From Brachionus koreanus (lineage: Eukaryota > Rotifera > Eurotatoria > Ploima > Brachionidae), in contig PJRA01000498.1 of NCBI GenBank assembly GCA_016987375.1, positions 542,018-606,017 of the forward strand: DNA of 64,000 bases, written 5' to 3'. The notes beneath the pieces were generated by a model. It was not told the origin of the DNA. It searched no databases and saw only the letters and a program-made list of their open reading frames with translations. This document shows, in pieces, positions 13,107 through 23,178 of the stretch (its first letter is position 1; every line of letters begins with the position of its first letter). Made by a program: the position numbers and the translations under genes.

Positions 13107-13455
13107 GTTGTGTTTTATAGGGTTTTTTGTTAGTAGCGTTAAATGATTTATAAGCATTTTATTAATCTAAGTTTTAAAATGGTAAACGGCCGTTTTATAC
13201 CCGATCTACAAAGTGTAAATAAAAATAGAAGAAACGGAAAGGTTAGAGTTTTAGTTTAGCAAATGGATGTGAATAGATTTTTAACAAAGTTGTAAATAGT
13301 TAGTAAATAAAGATGTAATATTGTTTTATTCTAAGCCTAGTTCCAAGCGTCGGTGAGACTAGTGCTTTTGTTAGTAGTGTAAATATAATAATATGAATAA
13401 TACAGTTTCGATTAGAGAGCACATCTAATTTTGCTCTTGTGGTTACTACACCACA
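13107..13455 (-). repeat. LTR of a Gypsy element (minus orientation)
   Basis: Reading the minus strand, a purine run (GGGAAGA) is followed by TGTGGTGTAGTAACC, the same TGTGGTGT start as the LTRs of the intact element at 14826-19114. The other end is placed at a CACAACA near 13107. No second LTR or internal 5' part is present, so with 13471-13989 it forms a 3'-end fragment. The inner boundary is approximate. Confidence 0.6.
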
Positions 13456-13470
13456 TCTTCCCTTCGGTTT

Positions 13471-13989
13471 TCAGATCGAAGCTTTGGTCTTTAGCCGTTC
13501 AGACATTCTGGGTTGGTCAGTGACTTGTTGGAGACCTGAATTTGATTTAGTTTTCTCTTCGGCTATCTTCTTAGCCCCTTCTTTAGTTGGTCTTCCAACT
13601 TTTTTCCTTGATGTACTCCACGGTGTTGGTGTAGGAATTCCCTTTTGTGATGGTACTGGTGGATTTTGAACTGGAGGGTGATTCAACTTGTGTAGGAGTT
13701 GCGTTGGTTCGTGATGTTGATCTATAGAAACAGTTTGTGGGATCGCTGATGGTAAGGTTGACCCAGGAGAAGGCTTTTCATCATCATTTACATCGTACGC
13801 ATGGTACAGCTTGAAGAAACTGACGTTTCTAGTGAGCTCTTGGCCTCCTCTTCTGGCTGTTATCATTGTACCTCTGATGCAAATCACTGTGAACGGTTCA
13901 GGATCCCAATAGGGATCAGCCTTCTTTTTCTGTTCTACTTTAAGTAGAACTATTACCCCGACCTGAATTGGAGGCTCACGTACCCTCAT
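13471..13989 (-). pseudogene. Gypsy polyprotein C-terminal fragment
   Basis: A 172-codon open frame whose start is only a truncation point. It aligns with the C-terminus of the polyprotein at 15320-18739. Shared features are a KVEQKKKADPYWDPEPFTV-like post-integrase domain (KKNDSLWDPDPYTI in the other), ITARRGG/TRNVSFFK followed by a Tyr-rich turn, and a terminal KKVGRPTKEG/KRVGRPDKA basic motif ending near MSERLKTK. It is a related but distinct family member reduced to its 3' end. Like the other Gypsy it is richer in G+C than its surroundings. Confidence 0.85.
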
Positions 13990-14008
13990 TTATCGATATC
14001 TGATTGTA

Positions 14009-14061
14009 GGTTATAAACCGAGTTATCAAAAATTGATAACTCGATAACTCGGTTGATAACC
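14009..14061. repeat. Short perfect palindrome
   Basis: AACCGAGTTATC and GATAACTCGGTT form an exact 12-bp inverted repeat around a short loop that itself contains GATAACTC. GGTTAT and ATAACC extend the symmetry outward. It lies just beyond the truncated Gypsy fragment and may be the end of another element. Nothing else ties it to a function. Confidence 0.6.
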
Positions 14062-14280
14062 TCTGAACCTTGTGGAGCTTCACTTTTAATCTTTATCCAA
14101 CTTGAGCTGGCATCCCCTAATGCTACTATCTATGTGAACGTTCTAAAAGAAAAACGCCTTAATCTAATTTATCAGGCCTTCACCATATCCAAAAAATTTG
14201 AATTTACTCACAAGCCTTCTATAAGAGATTTTATGTCATTTATATGTTTAATTAATATTTTTATGTTTCTTTAATCCTAA

Positions 14281-14345
14281 TCCATCTTCAGATTCAGTTT
14301 TCAACCTCATTTTTGAATTCTAAGTATATGAAAACCTTGGATTAG
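14281..14345. repeat. Left arm of an inverted repeat spanning the Gypsy insertion
   Basis: The run from CCATCTTCAGATTCAG through CTCATTTTTGAATTC to ATATGAAAACCT matches, as reverse complement, 19295-19355 (CCATCTTCAGATTTGG ... CTCATTTTTGAATTTTA ... ATATGAAAACCTCG). The arms are about 60 bp, similar but not identical, and flank everything between 14.3 and 19.35 kb. They look like terminal inverted repeats of an older element into which the Gypsy element later jumped. Confidence 0.6.
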
Positions 14346-14757
14346 GCAAATTAGAGGGGTCAAAAATTATTTCTTTTGGCTAGAAGGGTCTAAAACTATA
14401 CAGCCTTGTAAAAAGCATATTTTATTTAAGTTTCTTTATCTGAGAATTTTATCAATCGAATCTTCTCGATCGACACATTATCAGATAGAGAATTAAATGC
14501 TGTAAATTTTCTTATATTAATAAAATTGAAAATACTTTCGAAAAAAAATCAGAAAAATTTTGACATTTTATAGCTTTTTCGAGATCCCCTTTATTGAAAA
14601 CCCTTTAACCTTTATCTTTTAATACAAATTCTGAACAAAACTATGGTTTCATTTTTTATATTTATTTATTTAAATTTTAATAATTAAAAATTTTTATAAA
14701 ATAAAATTTTACCTTCTAGCCAAAAAAAACAACTTTTGATCCCTCTAAAAATTTGGC
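14346..14757. repeat. Foldback/MITE with about 50-bp inverted ends
   Basis: The left end has AATTAGAGGGGTCAAAAATT, then TTTTGGCTAGAAGG. The right end carries the reverse complement of AAATTTTTAGAGGGATCAAA followed by TTTTGGCTAGAAGG. The interior is A+T-rich and non-coding. It lies inside the larger inverted repeat pair (14281-14345 and 19295-19355). Confidence 0.6.
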
Positions 14758-14825
14758 TCCGGCCTGGTGAACGCTTGTTGCTTTCCGCGGCTGTTGTGGA
14801 CAGGGCATGTCTGAGCTGGAGGTTC
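14758..14825 (-). other. Exon-like sequence left of the Gypsy insertion
   Basis: On the minus strand this G+C-richer run is open in the frame that continues from 19115-19240 if the Gypsy element and one copy of GGTTC are ignored. Together they could encode a roughly 60-residue segment (pieces: NELVAAVGLQLMTF, SCWVPNIEEP, then PAQTCPVHNSRGKQQAF). I do not recognise the protein. It may be a host exon or the ORF of the older element that carries the flanking inverted repeats. Confidence 0.4.
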
Positions 14826-15319
14826 TGTGGTGTCTTTGACAAAGACAACACAAAGTTACCATCTGATTTTATCAGCTCTTTTTATTGTGACTGACTAACG
14901 CGCATACGCAGATATGGTTGCAACTAAGCAGTTATATCTGGCATCTAAGTATTGTAGTTTATTCGCATGCGTTAGTCAATCACAAAGAAAAAACTATTTA
15001 AATTTGAAATCTAATTCGAACAACATTTGATACTAAATTTTCATACTTATACTTAATAAACATTTTTTATTTTTTACTTCGGCCTAAGCTTGAATATTTC
15101 TATTTTTTAGAACGGCCGTTTTCATGTACTTTTTTTAAACAATTTTCTTTATAAATAAAAACCCTTTGGTAACGTGAGATAACACATCTGGCGACGAGGA
15201 TAAAACGAGACAGCGAAAACGAGGAGCGTTAACTCACTCCACAACAAAACGTGCAGCAACAACTGCATATACATCAAGTTGAGAAGAAGCAACTACTTGC
15301 ACAACAACAGGGAAATCAA

Positions 15320-18300
15320 ATGGCAGTAGCAATGCCAATGGAACCTTTCGAGTACGGTCGAAACATGGACACACTTGGATCCAGATGGAAGAGATGGCTC
15401 GACAAGTTTGAACTCCACATCACAGGCAATGCTCTCACAGACGAGGATATGATCAAGGCCCGCTTCTTAACGAGTATGGGAGACGCGGTCTATGACACAG
15501 CAGAGTCACTTGGTTTGAACCTCAAAGACAAAACTCGCAAGGAGATTCATGAGGCTCTTACAAAACATTTCAACCCTGAAAAATCCGAGGTCAACGAAAT
15601 CCTGAAATTTCGACGCGCGCTAAAGCACAAAGATGAACCAGTGAACAGTTACTACTTGCGACTCCGAGACCTCAGTCAACACTGCGGGTTTGGTACCGGA
15701 CTGGACAGAGAACTAGCTATTCAGTTTCTCTACGGATGTGGTATGGAGCCTGTGCACCGCAAAGGCGTAGCTCTGACAAAAGCTGAATTCAAGCTGGACA
15801 CGATCTTAGACTATGCCAGGGCTTACGAGAAATCCGAACGCAACGTTGGTGAGATTGCTCAGCACGGGTCCGAGCTTGCAGCCAAACAAAGTGTCTGCTT
15901 GGTTGCGAATAAAGGTTGCAATCAGTCCCGCCCAAAGCAAGAAACCCGCGAAAAATGCGCCTGGTGCGGCGGAGAACGCCATACTACTAGAGAAGCCTGC
16001 CCAGCCAACGGAAAAAAATGCGACAATTGCGGCAAGCGGAATCACTTTGCAGCAGTATGCCTAACTGAGCAAAGGCCACGAAGCAGCCAACAATCGGCAA
16101 GCAATGTCGAGACTCAATTTTTTCGAGGCGGAGGGCAGCGCCATGGCCAAAACCCGAAGCCTAGCTTAAGCCAACAGTACTCAAAACACAAAGGTCAAGT
16201 AAATGCGGTAGCAAGAAAGGAACCCGATAAAGAACTGGCTGGCAAGGTCGTGCTTGACGAAGCTGAGGCCGCCTCATACCTCAGATACAAGAGGTTAGTC
16301 AACCTTGATATCTGTGCCATCACTAACGACCCAAAGGTTCTTCGGATCGACGAAGAGAGTGATGAGCGACTGGTTGGAGCCGAATTGCAAGGCAGCAACG
16401 TGGTATGGCTCATAGACTCAGGATCGATGATAAACATCATCAAGTGCTTTGCCTATTTCAATAAGAATTGGCTAACCGAGTTAGTCATCGATGCCAGCCC
16501 AGTCGGGCTTGGAGCTATACTCTATCAGGTCAANNNNNNNNNNNNNNNNNNNNNNNNNNNNNNNNNNNNNNNNNNNNNNNNNNNNNNNNNNNNNNNNNNN
16601 NNNNNNNNNNNNNNNNNNNNNNNNNNNNNNNNNNNNNNNNNNNNNNNNNNNNNNNNNNNNNNNNNNNNTGAAGAGGTTGATGTGATGATTGGACTAGAAG
16701 AGCTAGATGAGAGAGTCATGGAAGATGCTGAAGATGTCATGGTGGTTTGCGCCTCAAGACTGCTCACTGACGTCGAAAGGCGATACAGCCAATGCGAAAA
16801 AGAAGGGCTCGCTGCTATCTGGGCATGTGAGAAGCTAGCGATATACCTCATCGGTAACCGATTCACTCTTGTCACTGACAATCGAGGAATCCAGTGTATT
16901 CTTGCTAACACGAAATCTAGACCCCCACCACGAATCGAGCGGATAGCTCTGCGACTCTCTCAATTCAACTTCGACGTCAGGCATGTGAAAGGAGAGTTGA
17001 ATGCTGCTGACTATTACTCTAGGAAGCCGTCAGGAGCTTGCACAGCCGCATATCTTGAAGAGATTTCGACCGAGAGACATGTGAATATGGTAACCAGCTC
17101 AGCAGTGCCACCAGCAATGACACTTGATGAAGTCGCAAGGGCAACCCAATCGGACGATAATCTACAAGGACTCATCAATCTGGTAAGCAAAGGAGGTAGC
17201 AGCACAAATTTGATTGGCATGCTAAGCGAGTATAAAGGGGTTTTCGATGAATTAAGTGTAACGGAGCGAGGCATCGTACTCAAAGGGCAACGCATAGTCA
17301 TTCCAAACGCTCTCCGAGATCGTGTAGTCGAAATAGCCCACATTGCTCACCAAGGAATAGTGAAAACGAAGGCCCTCATCCGGTCGCGAGTTTGGTTCCC
17401 AGGCATCGAGAAGCGAGTCGAGGAGCGGGTAAAATCAAGTCGCGAATGCCAAGCGAACGTGGGCAAGCCAAGCTATGAGCCTCTAAGACCATCAAAAATG
17501 CCAGCTGGTCCGTGGCAAGAGGTCAGCGGCGATTTTTACGGCCCAGTGTCAACTGGCAAGTACTGGTTCGTCAACCACTGCGACTACTCTCGGTGGGTAA
17601 GCGTGAAGGAAATAACCACGGTCTCATTTCAAGCTGTAGCAAATCACCTAACCAATCTCTTCAGCACCTTGGGAACGCCGCTAATCTATAAGACAGATAA
17701 CGGATCTCCCTTCCAGTCGCACGATTTCGCCAATTTCGCAAAGCAGTGGGGTTTTACTCATCGTAAAATCTCACCGGAATGGCCGAGAGCAAACGCTGAA
17801 GCAGAAGCTACGATGAAAAAGCTTGGCAAAGTCGTGAGAACAGCAGAACTGTCCGGCATGAGCCGAACAGTAGCGCTGCAGCTATTCCTACGACAATACA
17901 GAGAAACGCCACACGCTACCACAAAAGTAGCCCCAGTCATGCTCTTAATGGGATTCAGCCGCTCATCAGGCATCCCACAACATGAAACACCTACAGTAGA
18001 CATGCAACGATTAGCCCGGCTTCACGAGTTTGCTCGAGAAAATGACGCTAAAGCGAAGCAGAAGATGATGGATGACTATAATCATCGCATGAGAGTTGAG
18101 CATAAAGCTTTAGCAGTAGGCTGGAGAGTGCTGCTGAAGAAAACAAGAACTAAAAAAAATGACTCGCTGTGGGATCCAGATCCGTACACCATCACCAACA
18201 TTAAAGGAAGTATGGTCACAGCGACCCGTTCGTACCCGAGTCATCATGTTGTGACGCGAAATTCGTCATTTTTTAAGCGCTATTACGAATATGAGCATGA

Positions 18301-18739
18301 CTTGCAACTCAGTTTGAATCCAAAAGCGCTGTCAAATGCGGAACCAAACGCCCCATCAATCAAATTGCCAAGAGTGACGCCAAACGAGCTGCAAACTGCA
18401 CAATCAAACAAACTGAGTGCCAAAGACACTTTAATTGAGGACACCTACTCAACGATAAATACGCAATTTAGCCAGCCAGCCCTATGGGATGAAGAAGGTG
18501 ATTCAGAGAAAAGGGGGGAGATGTCTTCGCCCCAGCAGCCAGTCGAACTACAAAACAAAGTGGTTGCTGAGACCAAGGCGCCGAAACGGGTCGGCAGACC
18601 AGACAAGGCAACTGTAAGGGCTAACAAGAAGGCAAATCTCGAATCCAAGAACATCTATTATGAGTGGCGAGACAGCAACCCCCATGTCCGGACGTCCAAG
18701 CGCAACCAAGCGAAACGCGCCGGTCAAAGCAGCTCTTGA
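15320..18739 (+). CDS. Gypsy gag-pol polyprotein lacking the RT domain (internal N gap)
   Basis: One continuous frame encodes Gag and Pol. Seen in order are: a gag core; two zinc knuckles (CAWCGGERHTTREAC and CDNCGKRNHFAAVC); an aspartic protease start (WLIDSG); RNase H (VIDASPVGLGAILYQV, a gap, then RYSQCEKEGLAAIWACEKL and TDNRGIQCIL); and integrase with D (SGDFYGP), D (YKTDNGSPF) and E (RANAEAEATMKKLGK). The tail carries KRVGRPDKA. The protease motif runs into RNase H within about 15 residues, so the reverse transcriptase is deleted. In the integrase zinc finger the first cysteine of the usual CxxC is serine (KSSRECQ). After the N gap comes an acidic stretch (EEVDVMIGLEELDERVMEDA) where family members normally have a short linker. 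The first ATG in the open frame is used; the upstream frame also stays open. The copy is probably non-autonomous. Confidence 0.9.
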   Translation: MAVAMPMEPFEYGRNMDTLGSRWKRWLDKFELHITGNALTDEDMIKARFLTSMGDAVYDTAESLGLNLKDKTRKEIHEALTKHFNPEKSEVNEILKFRRALKHKDEPVNSYYLRLRDLSQHCGFGTGLDRELAIQFLYGCGMEPVHRKGVALTKAEFKLDTILDYARAYEKSERNVGEIAQHGSELAAKQSVCLVANKGCNQSRPKQETREKCAWCGGERHTTREACPANGKKCDNCGKRNHFAAVCLTEQRPRSSQQSASNVETQFFRGGGQRHGQNPKPSLSQQYSKHKGQVNAVARKEPDKELAGKVVLDEAEAASYLRYKRLVNLDICAITNDPKVLRIDEESDERLVGAELQGSNVVWLIDSGSMINIIKCFAYFNKNWLTELVIDASPVGLGAILYQVXXXXXXXXXXXXXXXXXXXXXXXXXXXXXXXXXXXXXXXXXXXXXXEEVDVMIGLEELDERVMEDAEDVMVVCASRLLTDVERRYSQCEKEGLAAIWACEKLAIYLIGNRFTLVTDNRGIQCILANTKSRPPPRIERIALRLSQFNFDVRHVKGELNAADYYSRKPSGACTAAYLEEISTERHVNMVTSSAVPPAMTLDEVARATQSDDNLQGLINLVSKGGSSTNLIGMLSEYKGVFDELSVTERGIVLKGQRIVIPNALRDRVVEIAHIAHQGIVKTKALIRSRVWFPGIEKRVEERVKSSRECQANVGKPSYEPLRPSKMPAGPWQEVSGDFYGPVSTGKYWFVNHCDYSRWVSVKEITTVSFQAVANHLTNLFSTLGTPLIYKTDNGSPFQSHDFANFAKQWGFTHRKISPEWPRANAEAEATMKKLGKVVRTAELSGMSRTVALQLFLRQYRETPHATTKVAPVMLLMGFSRSSGIPQHETPTVDMQRLARLHEFARENDAKAKQKMMDDYNHRMRVEHKALAVGWRVLLKKTRTKKNDSLWDPDPYTITNIKGSMVTATRSYPSHHVVTRNSSFFKRYYEYEHDLQLSLNPKALSNAEPNAPSIKLPRVTPNELQTAQSNKLSAKDTLIEDTYSTINTQFSQPALWDEEGDSEKRGEMSSPQQPVELQNKVVAETKAPKRVGRPDKATVRANKKANLESKNIYYEWRDSNPHVRTSKRNQAKRAGQSSS
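16534..16668. other. Assembly gap (135 N)
   Basis: Run of N inside the RNase H region of the Gypsy polyprotein. The frame is preserved across it only if the gap length is right, and its size may be a scaffold estimate. Confidence 0.99.
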
Positions 18740-19294
18740 GGGAAGAGGGGAGATGTGGTGTCTTTGACAAAGACAACACAAAGTTACCATCTGATTTTAT
18801 CAGCTCTTTTTATTGTGACTGACTAACGCGCATACGCAGATATGGTTGCAACTAAGCAGTTATATCTGGCATCTAAGTATTGTAGTTTATTCGCATGCGT
18901 TAGTCAATCACAAAGAAAAAACTATTTAAATTTGAAATCTAATTCGAACAACATTTGATACTAAATTTTCATACTTATACTTAATAAACATTTTTTATTT
19001 TTTACTTCGGCCTAAGCTTGAATATTTCTATTTTTTAGAACGGCCGTTTTCATGTACTTTTTTTAAACAATTTTCTTTATAAATAAAAACCCTTTGGTAA
19101 CGTGAGATAACACAGGTTCCTCGATGTTAGGAACCCAACATGATATGTTACTCTCTGATTCAAATGTCATTAGCTGTAATCCCACCGCTGCCACCAATTC
19201 ATTAGCGTGCGCTACTAAATGAGATTGAGAGAGGGGGAGAACTAAAAAAAAACAAATAACAAATCTTATGAATAAATGAATGTAACACACTGAA

Positions 19295-19355
19295 CTCGAG
19301 GTTTTCATATGTGTAAAATTCAAAAATGAGATCGAAAACCAAATCTGAAGATGGT
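19295..19355. repeat. Right arm of the inverted repeat spanning the Gypsy insertion
   Basis: Reverse-complement partner of 14281-14345. Between the Gypsy right edge and this arm lies 19115-19240, open on the minus strand after a plausible acceptor (CTCATTTAG), which is the right half of the exon-like sequence described at 14758-14825. Confidence 0.6.
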
Positions 19356-19562
19356 GTGGAAGTTTTGAATTGCGTGGACTGAAAAAAAAATTCAATTTTA
19401 AACTCATTTTTAAAAATTCATTAAAAAATTTATTCGATTAAACAATTTAGAATAAAAATCTATAAAAAAATCTTCACAATTTTAATACAAATTAAAATTT
19501 TATTAGTGAAAAAAAATTACAAAATTTAAAAAAATTCGATTCAAAATTATCTTAGTTGGATT

Positions 19563-22501
19563 TTAATTTAAATTTAGTCTCGAAGTAATCGGTCGAGCAA
19601 CTAATTTTTTAAAAGAAATTAAGCTCATTATTAAAGACATTGCTAATAAAAGTATTAAAGTTCCGATCATTATATACCACTGTTTGTAGAAAACACCTCC
19701 CCAATTGGGTCCTAGAATGCATGCCAAGCCGACAACAGTGCGGCGAATGCCCTGTGTAAGACCCTGCGAGTCTACACTAGTTATTTTGGATAAAAGCGAA
19801 ATAGAGGCCAACACTATAAATGGCAAACTAAAAACATTTCCGAATACCGGAATTATGAACAGTAAATATTGTTCAATGTTTCCTTTGCTTGGCTCAGCCA
19901 TAGGTAAATAAACAATCAAAAATATCAAAGTTAATAAATTTCCAATTATACCAATCATAAGTAATTTTCGATCCTTGATTTTTTTACTTAGAAAACTTAG
20001 TAGCAAAAAAACAATCATGATTTCAAGGCCGGCTAAGCCGTACAAAATGCTGTTCTGTATGTCTGACCAGTTGAAGTAATCTCTTGTGAATGGAGTTAAC
20101 ATAGTCTTTTGATAAAATTAGTGCTTTTTTCTTATCTAAATAAGCATATTATTTTAAAGTACCTCGAGAACTGTTTGCATAAAAAAAACTGTAAAAGTAC
20201 TGCAATAAACAGCAATTACTTCGTCTCTGATGTATTCATTGTAGAATCTAAGTACAAATGGTCCTGTTTGTGAATTGTCAACTACTTGAATTGTGTTATA
20301 TGATTGAGCGTCATTGTCAGAAGCCAAAAGTCCGGTTTGTTCATCACTAGTTTCACTCTCTTTTTTGTTGAATTTGTTCAAATTTGTGTAAAAAAATATG
20401 ACAATTATTTGAAGAAGGGTCCAAGCTCCAGTCATCAAAAGCTTGAATAAGAAAAAATTTTTAATTTTATTGAAAACTCAATCTTTTAAGATATGAGGAA
20501 AATATTTAGAAAATAAATTATTAGACTTGTATAGTAGTCATGAAAAAAAGGTCTTGGCCCGTGGCTAAAGTTTTAAAAAAGAGCATTCATTTTCATCTAA
20601 TAAAAAGTCTAATAATTTAACAAATTTTTCCGCAATACAATTGAATTATGTAAATTTCGAGAAACAAATCAAAAGAAAGAAAGTCCTTTATCAGGAAATG
20701 TTGTTTATTTAATCAAAAAAAGCAATGATTTATAAAAGAGAGTATTTTAAAGCCTCCATTGTCAATAGCTCTTTTAATAAAACAAATTTTTAATAAAAGT
20801 AGAATTTAAAAATATGAGATTTCTCAAGTTCTAAAGTTTTAAAACTTAAACCGTAAACCCTTGCGAAATCGTGCATGGTATAACTTTTGATTCTTAGGTT
20901 TCAGTGCACGTAGAAGCGATTATGCTTTTCATGTTTAAATAGGCCCCTTAGGATGCGTGCATAAAAATGCGCATTTCATGTTTTGACGCGACGTTAAAAT
21001 TCAAAAAACCTGAAATAATGCTGGGTCAAAAACCAAAAATGCGGGCTTGACCCCGTATTAAAAACTAAAAATTATGAATTAAATTTGGCTAATGGTGTAG
21101 GTTGAAAATTAGGTTTACAAAAAAACTGAAAAATTAAATAATTAAAAATATTTTTTAATTGCCTCTTATTAAATTCATAATTTTTGGTTTTTAATACGGG
21201 GTCAAGTCCCCATTTTTGGTTTTTGACCCAGTATTATATCAGGTACACATGAAATTCGCCATTTTATGTACGCATCCCAAGAGGGCCGACTTAAACATGA
21301 AAGAATAGTTGCTTATGCGTGCGCTAAAACTCAAGAATCAAAAGTTATACCATGCACGGTCTCACAAGGGTTTACAGTATTTTAGTTTTATACTTTAGTG
21401 GTTGAAAACTTTCGGAAAAGTCCAACTTGAAAGTTCTGTATGGTTGCTTTTTACTTAAAAAATAAGTTTTTAATCAAGTCAAATGAAGATTTTTTTTTTA
21501 AATTGTTAAAAATTTTCAGTTTAATTTTGAAAAAAAAAATTGATTTTTAGTATTTGAGATTTAAATTGTTAATTGAGAAATTTTTAATAAACTAAGGACA
21601 TTTTTGTTTGAATAAATAAAAACACGCAAACATCCTTTAAAACTCAATTACATTCAAATAAAAATTTCGAGAATTAGTAAACAATTTAATGAAATTTTTG
21701 AAAAACAAATAAATTTAATTTTTTTTTTATTCAAGCAATAAATTCTTTCTTTTTTTATCTTGAGATAAATTACTTTGTGTCAAGAGATGCCTTATTTACT
21801 TTGCTTTGAGAGAAAAATAAAAATTATTAGATCTAAAATTAAAGTAAGTCAGTTAAAAAACAAAAATTTTCTACATACGCCAGGTGCAGAAAGCTTGTCC
21901 AACAGAAACGGACCTATATCATAATTTAAATTCAACATTATAAAATTGAAAACAGGTCCTATAATCATGCCAATCTTAGACAACACAAATATTAAATTAA
22001 AATTAAAGTTTTCTATTTTTTACTTGTCTTCCGACCATAATCCGGCTCAAAATTGGGCTTCTTTCATCCGGATTTGTGTTTTTTATGACATCACTAAACG
22101 TGACACTCACTACACCAAGGCCAATTCCTGCGACCAGTCGACCACCTATAATGAACCATGAACTTACACCCATAAAGTACATAAAACTTCCAATTATTTG
22201 AAAAAAATTAGCAATTATTATGATCAATTTTGTGTTATTTATTCTAAATAATAAAAAAAGTAAAAGAAAATTTTTTCATCTAAAAAATTTTTTACTTGTC
22301 TGACCATCGTCCCATTATTGGTGATGAGAAAAGACTTGAAAAGCTGTAAGCTGACAGACAAAAGCCAAGCTCTACTTGATTACCGCCGTATCTTTGCAAA
22401 AATTGAAGAGCTGTCGGCAAAATAACCGCATATTCTACACCGGTCAAAAAATTCAAAAAAAATATGACTATATAAGATAAGCGTAGTGATGAAACAAACA
22501 T
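19563..22501 (-). CDS. Major facilitator superfamily transporter, MFSD8/CLN7-like
   Basis: A twelve-helix-type transporter of about 447 residues. Exons on the minus strand, all phases matching, are 22501-22296, 22243-22024, 21974-21879, 20441-20163 and 20105-19563. The N-terminal half shows TM1 with a GVEYAVILPT motif, the loop motif GRWSDK between TM2 and TM3, GRLVAGIGLG in TM4 and RQIGMIIGP in TM5. The C-terminal half after an acidic central loop (SDEQTGLLASDND) has MLTPFTRDYFNW and further hydrophobic helices, ending in RLNLN. The central loop carries an acidic DEQTGLL signal typical of lysosomal sorting, in line with lysosomal MFSD8/CLN7. The substrate is not shown. The large intron 20442-21878 contains a 550-bp foldback. 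The start ATG lies 200 bp from the FKBP2 ATG in divergent orientation. The family is firm; MFSD8 orthology is probable. Confidence 0.85.
20835..21390. repeat. 550-bp foldback (long terminal inverted repeat) element in MFS intron
   Basis: Both arms carry the same landmarks in mirror order: GTAAACCCTTG, GTGCATGGTATAACTTTTGA, a run with GCGTGC, a motif matching ATGAAATGCGCATTTTTATG, TTTTTGGTTTTTGACCC and GTTTTTAATACGGGGTCAAG. The arms are about 230-250 bp around an 80-100 bp A+T-rich centre. It has no coding capacity. It resembles a MITE or foldback transposon. It lies in an intron, where transcripts could form a long hairpin. Confidence 0.85.
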
Positions 22502-22700
22502 TTTGAATTATTATTAGTACCATTTTAAATTTTAAAAATGTAAATACACAATTTATTTTGTTTGTTGCCAAATAGTTAAGTTAGATGTATTCTTATTTAA
22601 AGATCCAATAGTTTTTCAACACGATTAAGTTTAAAATAAGATGAAACTAATTTTGAAGAAAAAATTTTTGTGTTATTTAGATAAAAAAACAATTAGAAGA
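22502..22700. promoter_or_regulatory. Divergent intergenic region between MFS transporter and FKBP2
   Basis: Two ATGs face away from each other across about 200 bp, so the two promoters must share it. I see no clear TATA or known factor site. The FKBP2 side has two AG dinucleotides after T-rich runs (TTATTTAG, CAATTAG) that could receive a 5' exon or a spliced leader. Confidence 0.45.
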
Positions 22701-23178
22701 ATGAAAGCTTTGAAATTAATAGCCGTGGTCCTTTTGGTTTGCTGTGTGTTTGCCGAAGAAAAAAAGTCAAAAAAACAGCTTCAAATCGGCATTAAAAAAA
22801 GAGTTGAGAATTGTTCAAAAACATCGAAAAAAGGCGATTCTTTGTCCATGCACTATGTTGGTAAACTTGAAGACGGCACTGAATTTGACTCTTCGATAGG
22901 CCGTGGTCAGCCATTTGAGTTCACTCTTGGTGTTGGCCAAGTTATCAAAGGCTGGGACCAGGGTTTGTTAGACATGTGCGAAGGTGAGAAACGAAAACTT
23001 ATCATTCCGTCTCATTTGGCCTATGGAGATCATGGTGCACCACCTAAGATTCCAGGTAATTCTAAAAAAAATTCAATCTATTAAGAAAAAATTATATTTA
23101 ATTTTATATCATTTAGGCGGCGCTACACTTGTTTTTGAGGTAGAATTGCTCAAAATTAATAGAAAATCGGATCTTTGA
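22701..23178 (+). CDS. FKBP2: FKBP2-type ER peptidyl-prolyl isomerase
   Basis: A small FK506-binding PPIase that speeds proline isomerisation of secretory proteins in the ER. Exon 1 is 22701-23055 and exon 2 is 23117-23178; the 61-nt intron splits a Gly codon. The start chosen gives a clean signal peptide ([18 protein letters not shown]). An in-frame ATG 60 nt upstream would put a basic stretch before it and is less likely. The FKBP fold shows [63 protein letters not shown] and [12 protein letters not shown], with the ligand-pocket Tyr, Asp, Phe, Trp and Tyr positions present. The C-terminus KSDL fits the degenerate KDEL class that retains FKBP2 in the ER (RTEL in humans). Length and layout match the family. 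Confidence 0.95.

Larger units (their letters stand above)
14826..19114 (+). mobile_element. Young Gypsy LTR retrotransposon with 5-bp target duplication
   Basis: The 5' LTR (14826-15186) and 3' LTR (18754-19114) are both 361 bp and I saw no difference between them by eye. Each begins TGTGGTGT and ends ATAACACA. The direct duplication GGTTC abuts both ends (14821-14825 and 19115-19119), so the insertion is complete and recent. A primer-binding candidate, TGGCGACGAGG, starts 2 nt after the 5' LTR, and a polypurine tract (GGGAAGAGGGGAGA) abuts the 3' LTR. Base composition is far richer in G+C than the host DNA. The coding region lacks its reverse transcriptase, so this copy cannot move alone. 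An assembly gap lies inside. Confidence 0.93.

Noticed and set aside
14053..14274. 73-codon plus-strand frame after the palindrome
   Set aside because: No recognisable protein, lies among element ends, and the start is at an element border. Not enough to call a gene.
15806..16064. Opposite-strand and alternate-frame ORFs within Gypsy 1
   Set aside because: Shadows of the G+C-rich polyprotein; no domain of their own.
14826..19114. Gypsy 1 or 2 as an endogenous retrovirus
   Set aside because: No envelope-like ORF with a signal peptide and membrane segment follows pol in either element.
22641..22700. Upstream ATG for FKBP2
   Set aside because: It would bury the signal peptide behind 20 basic residues. 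The inner ATG gives a typical ER signal.
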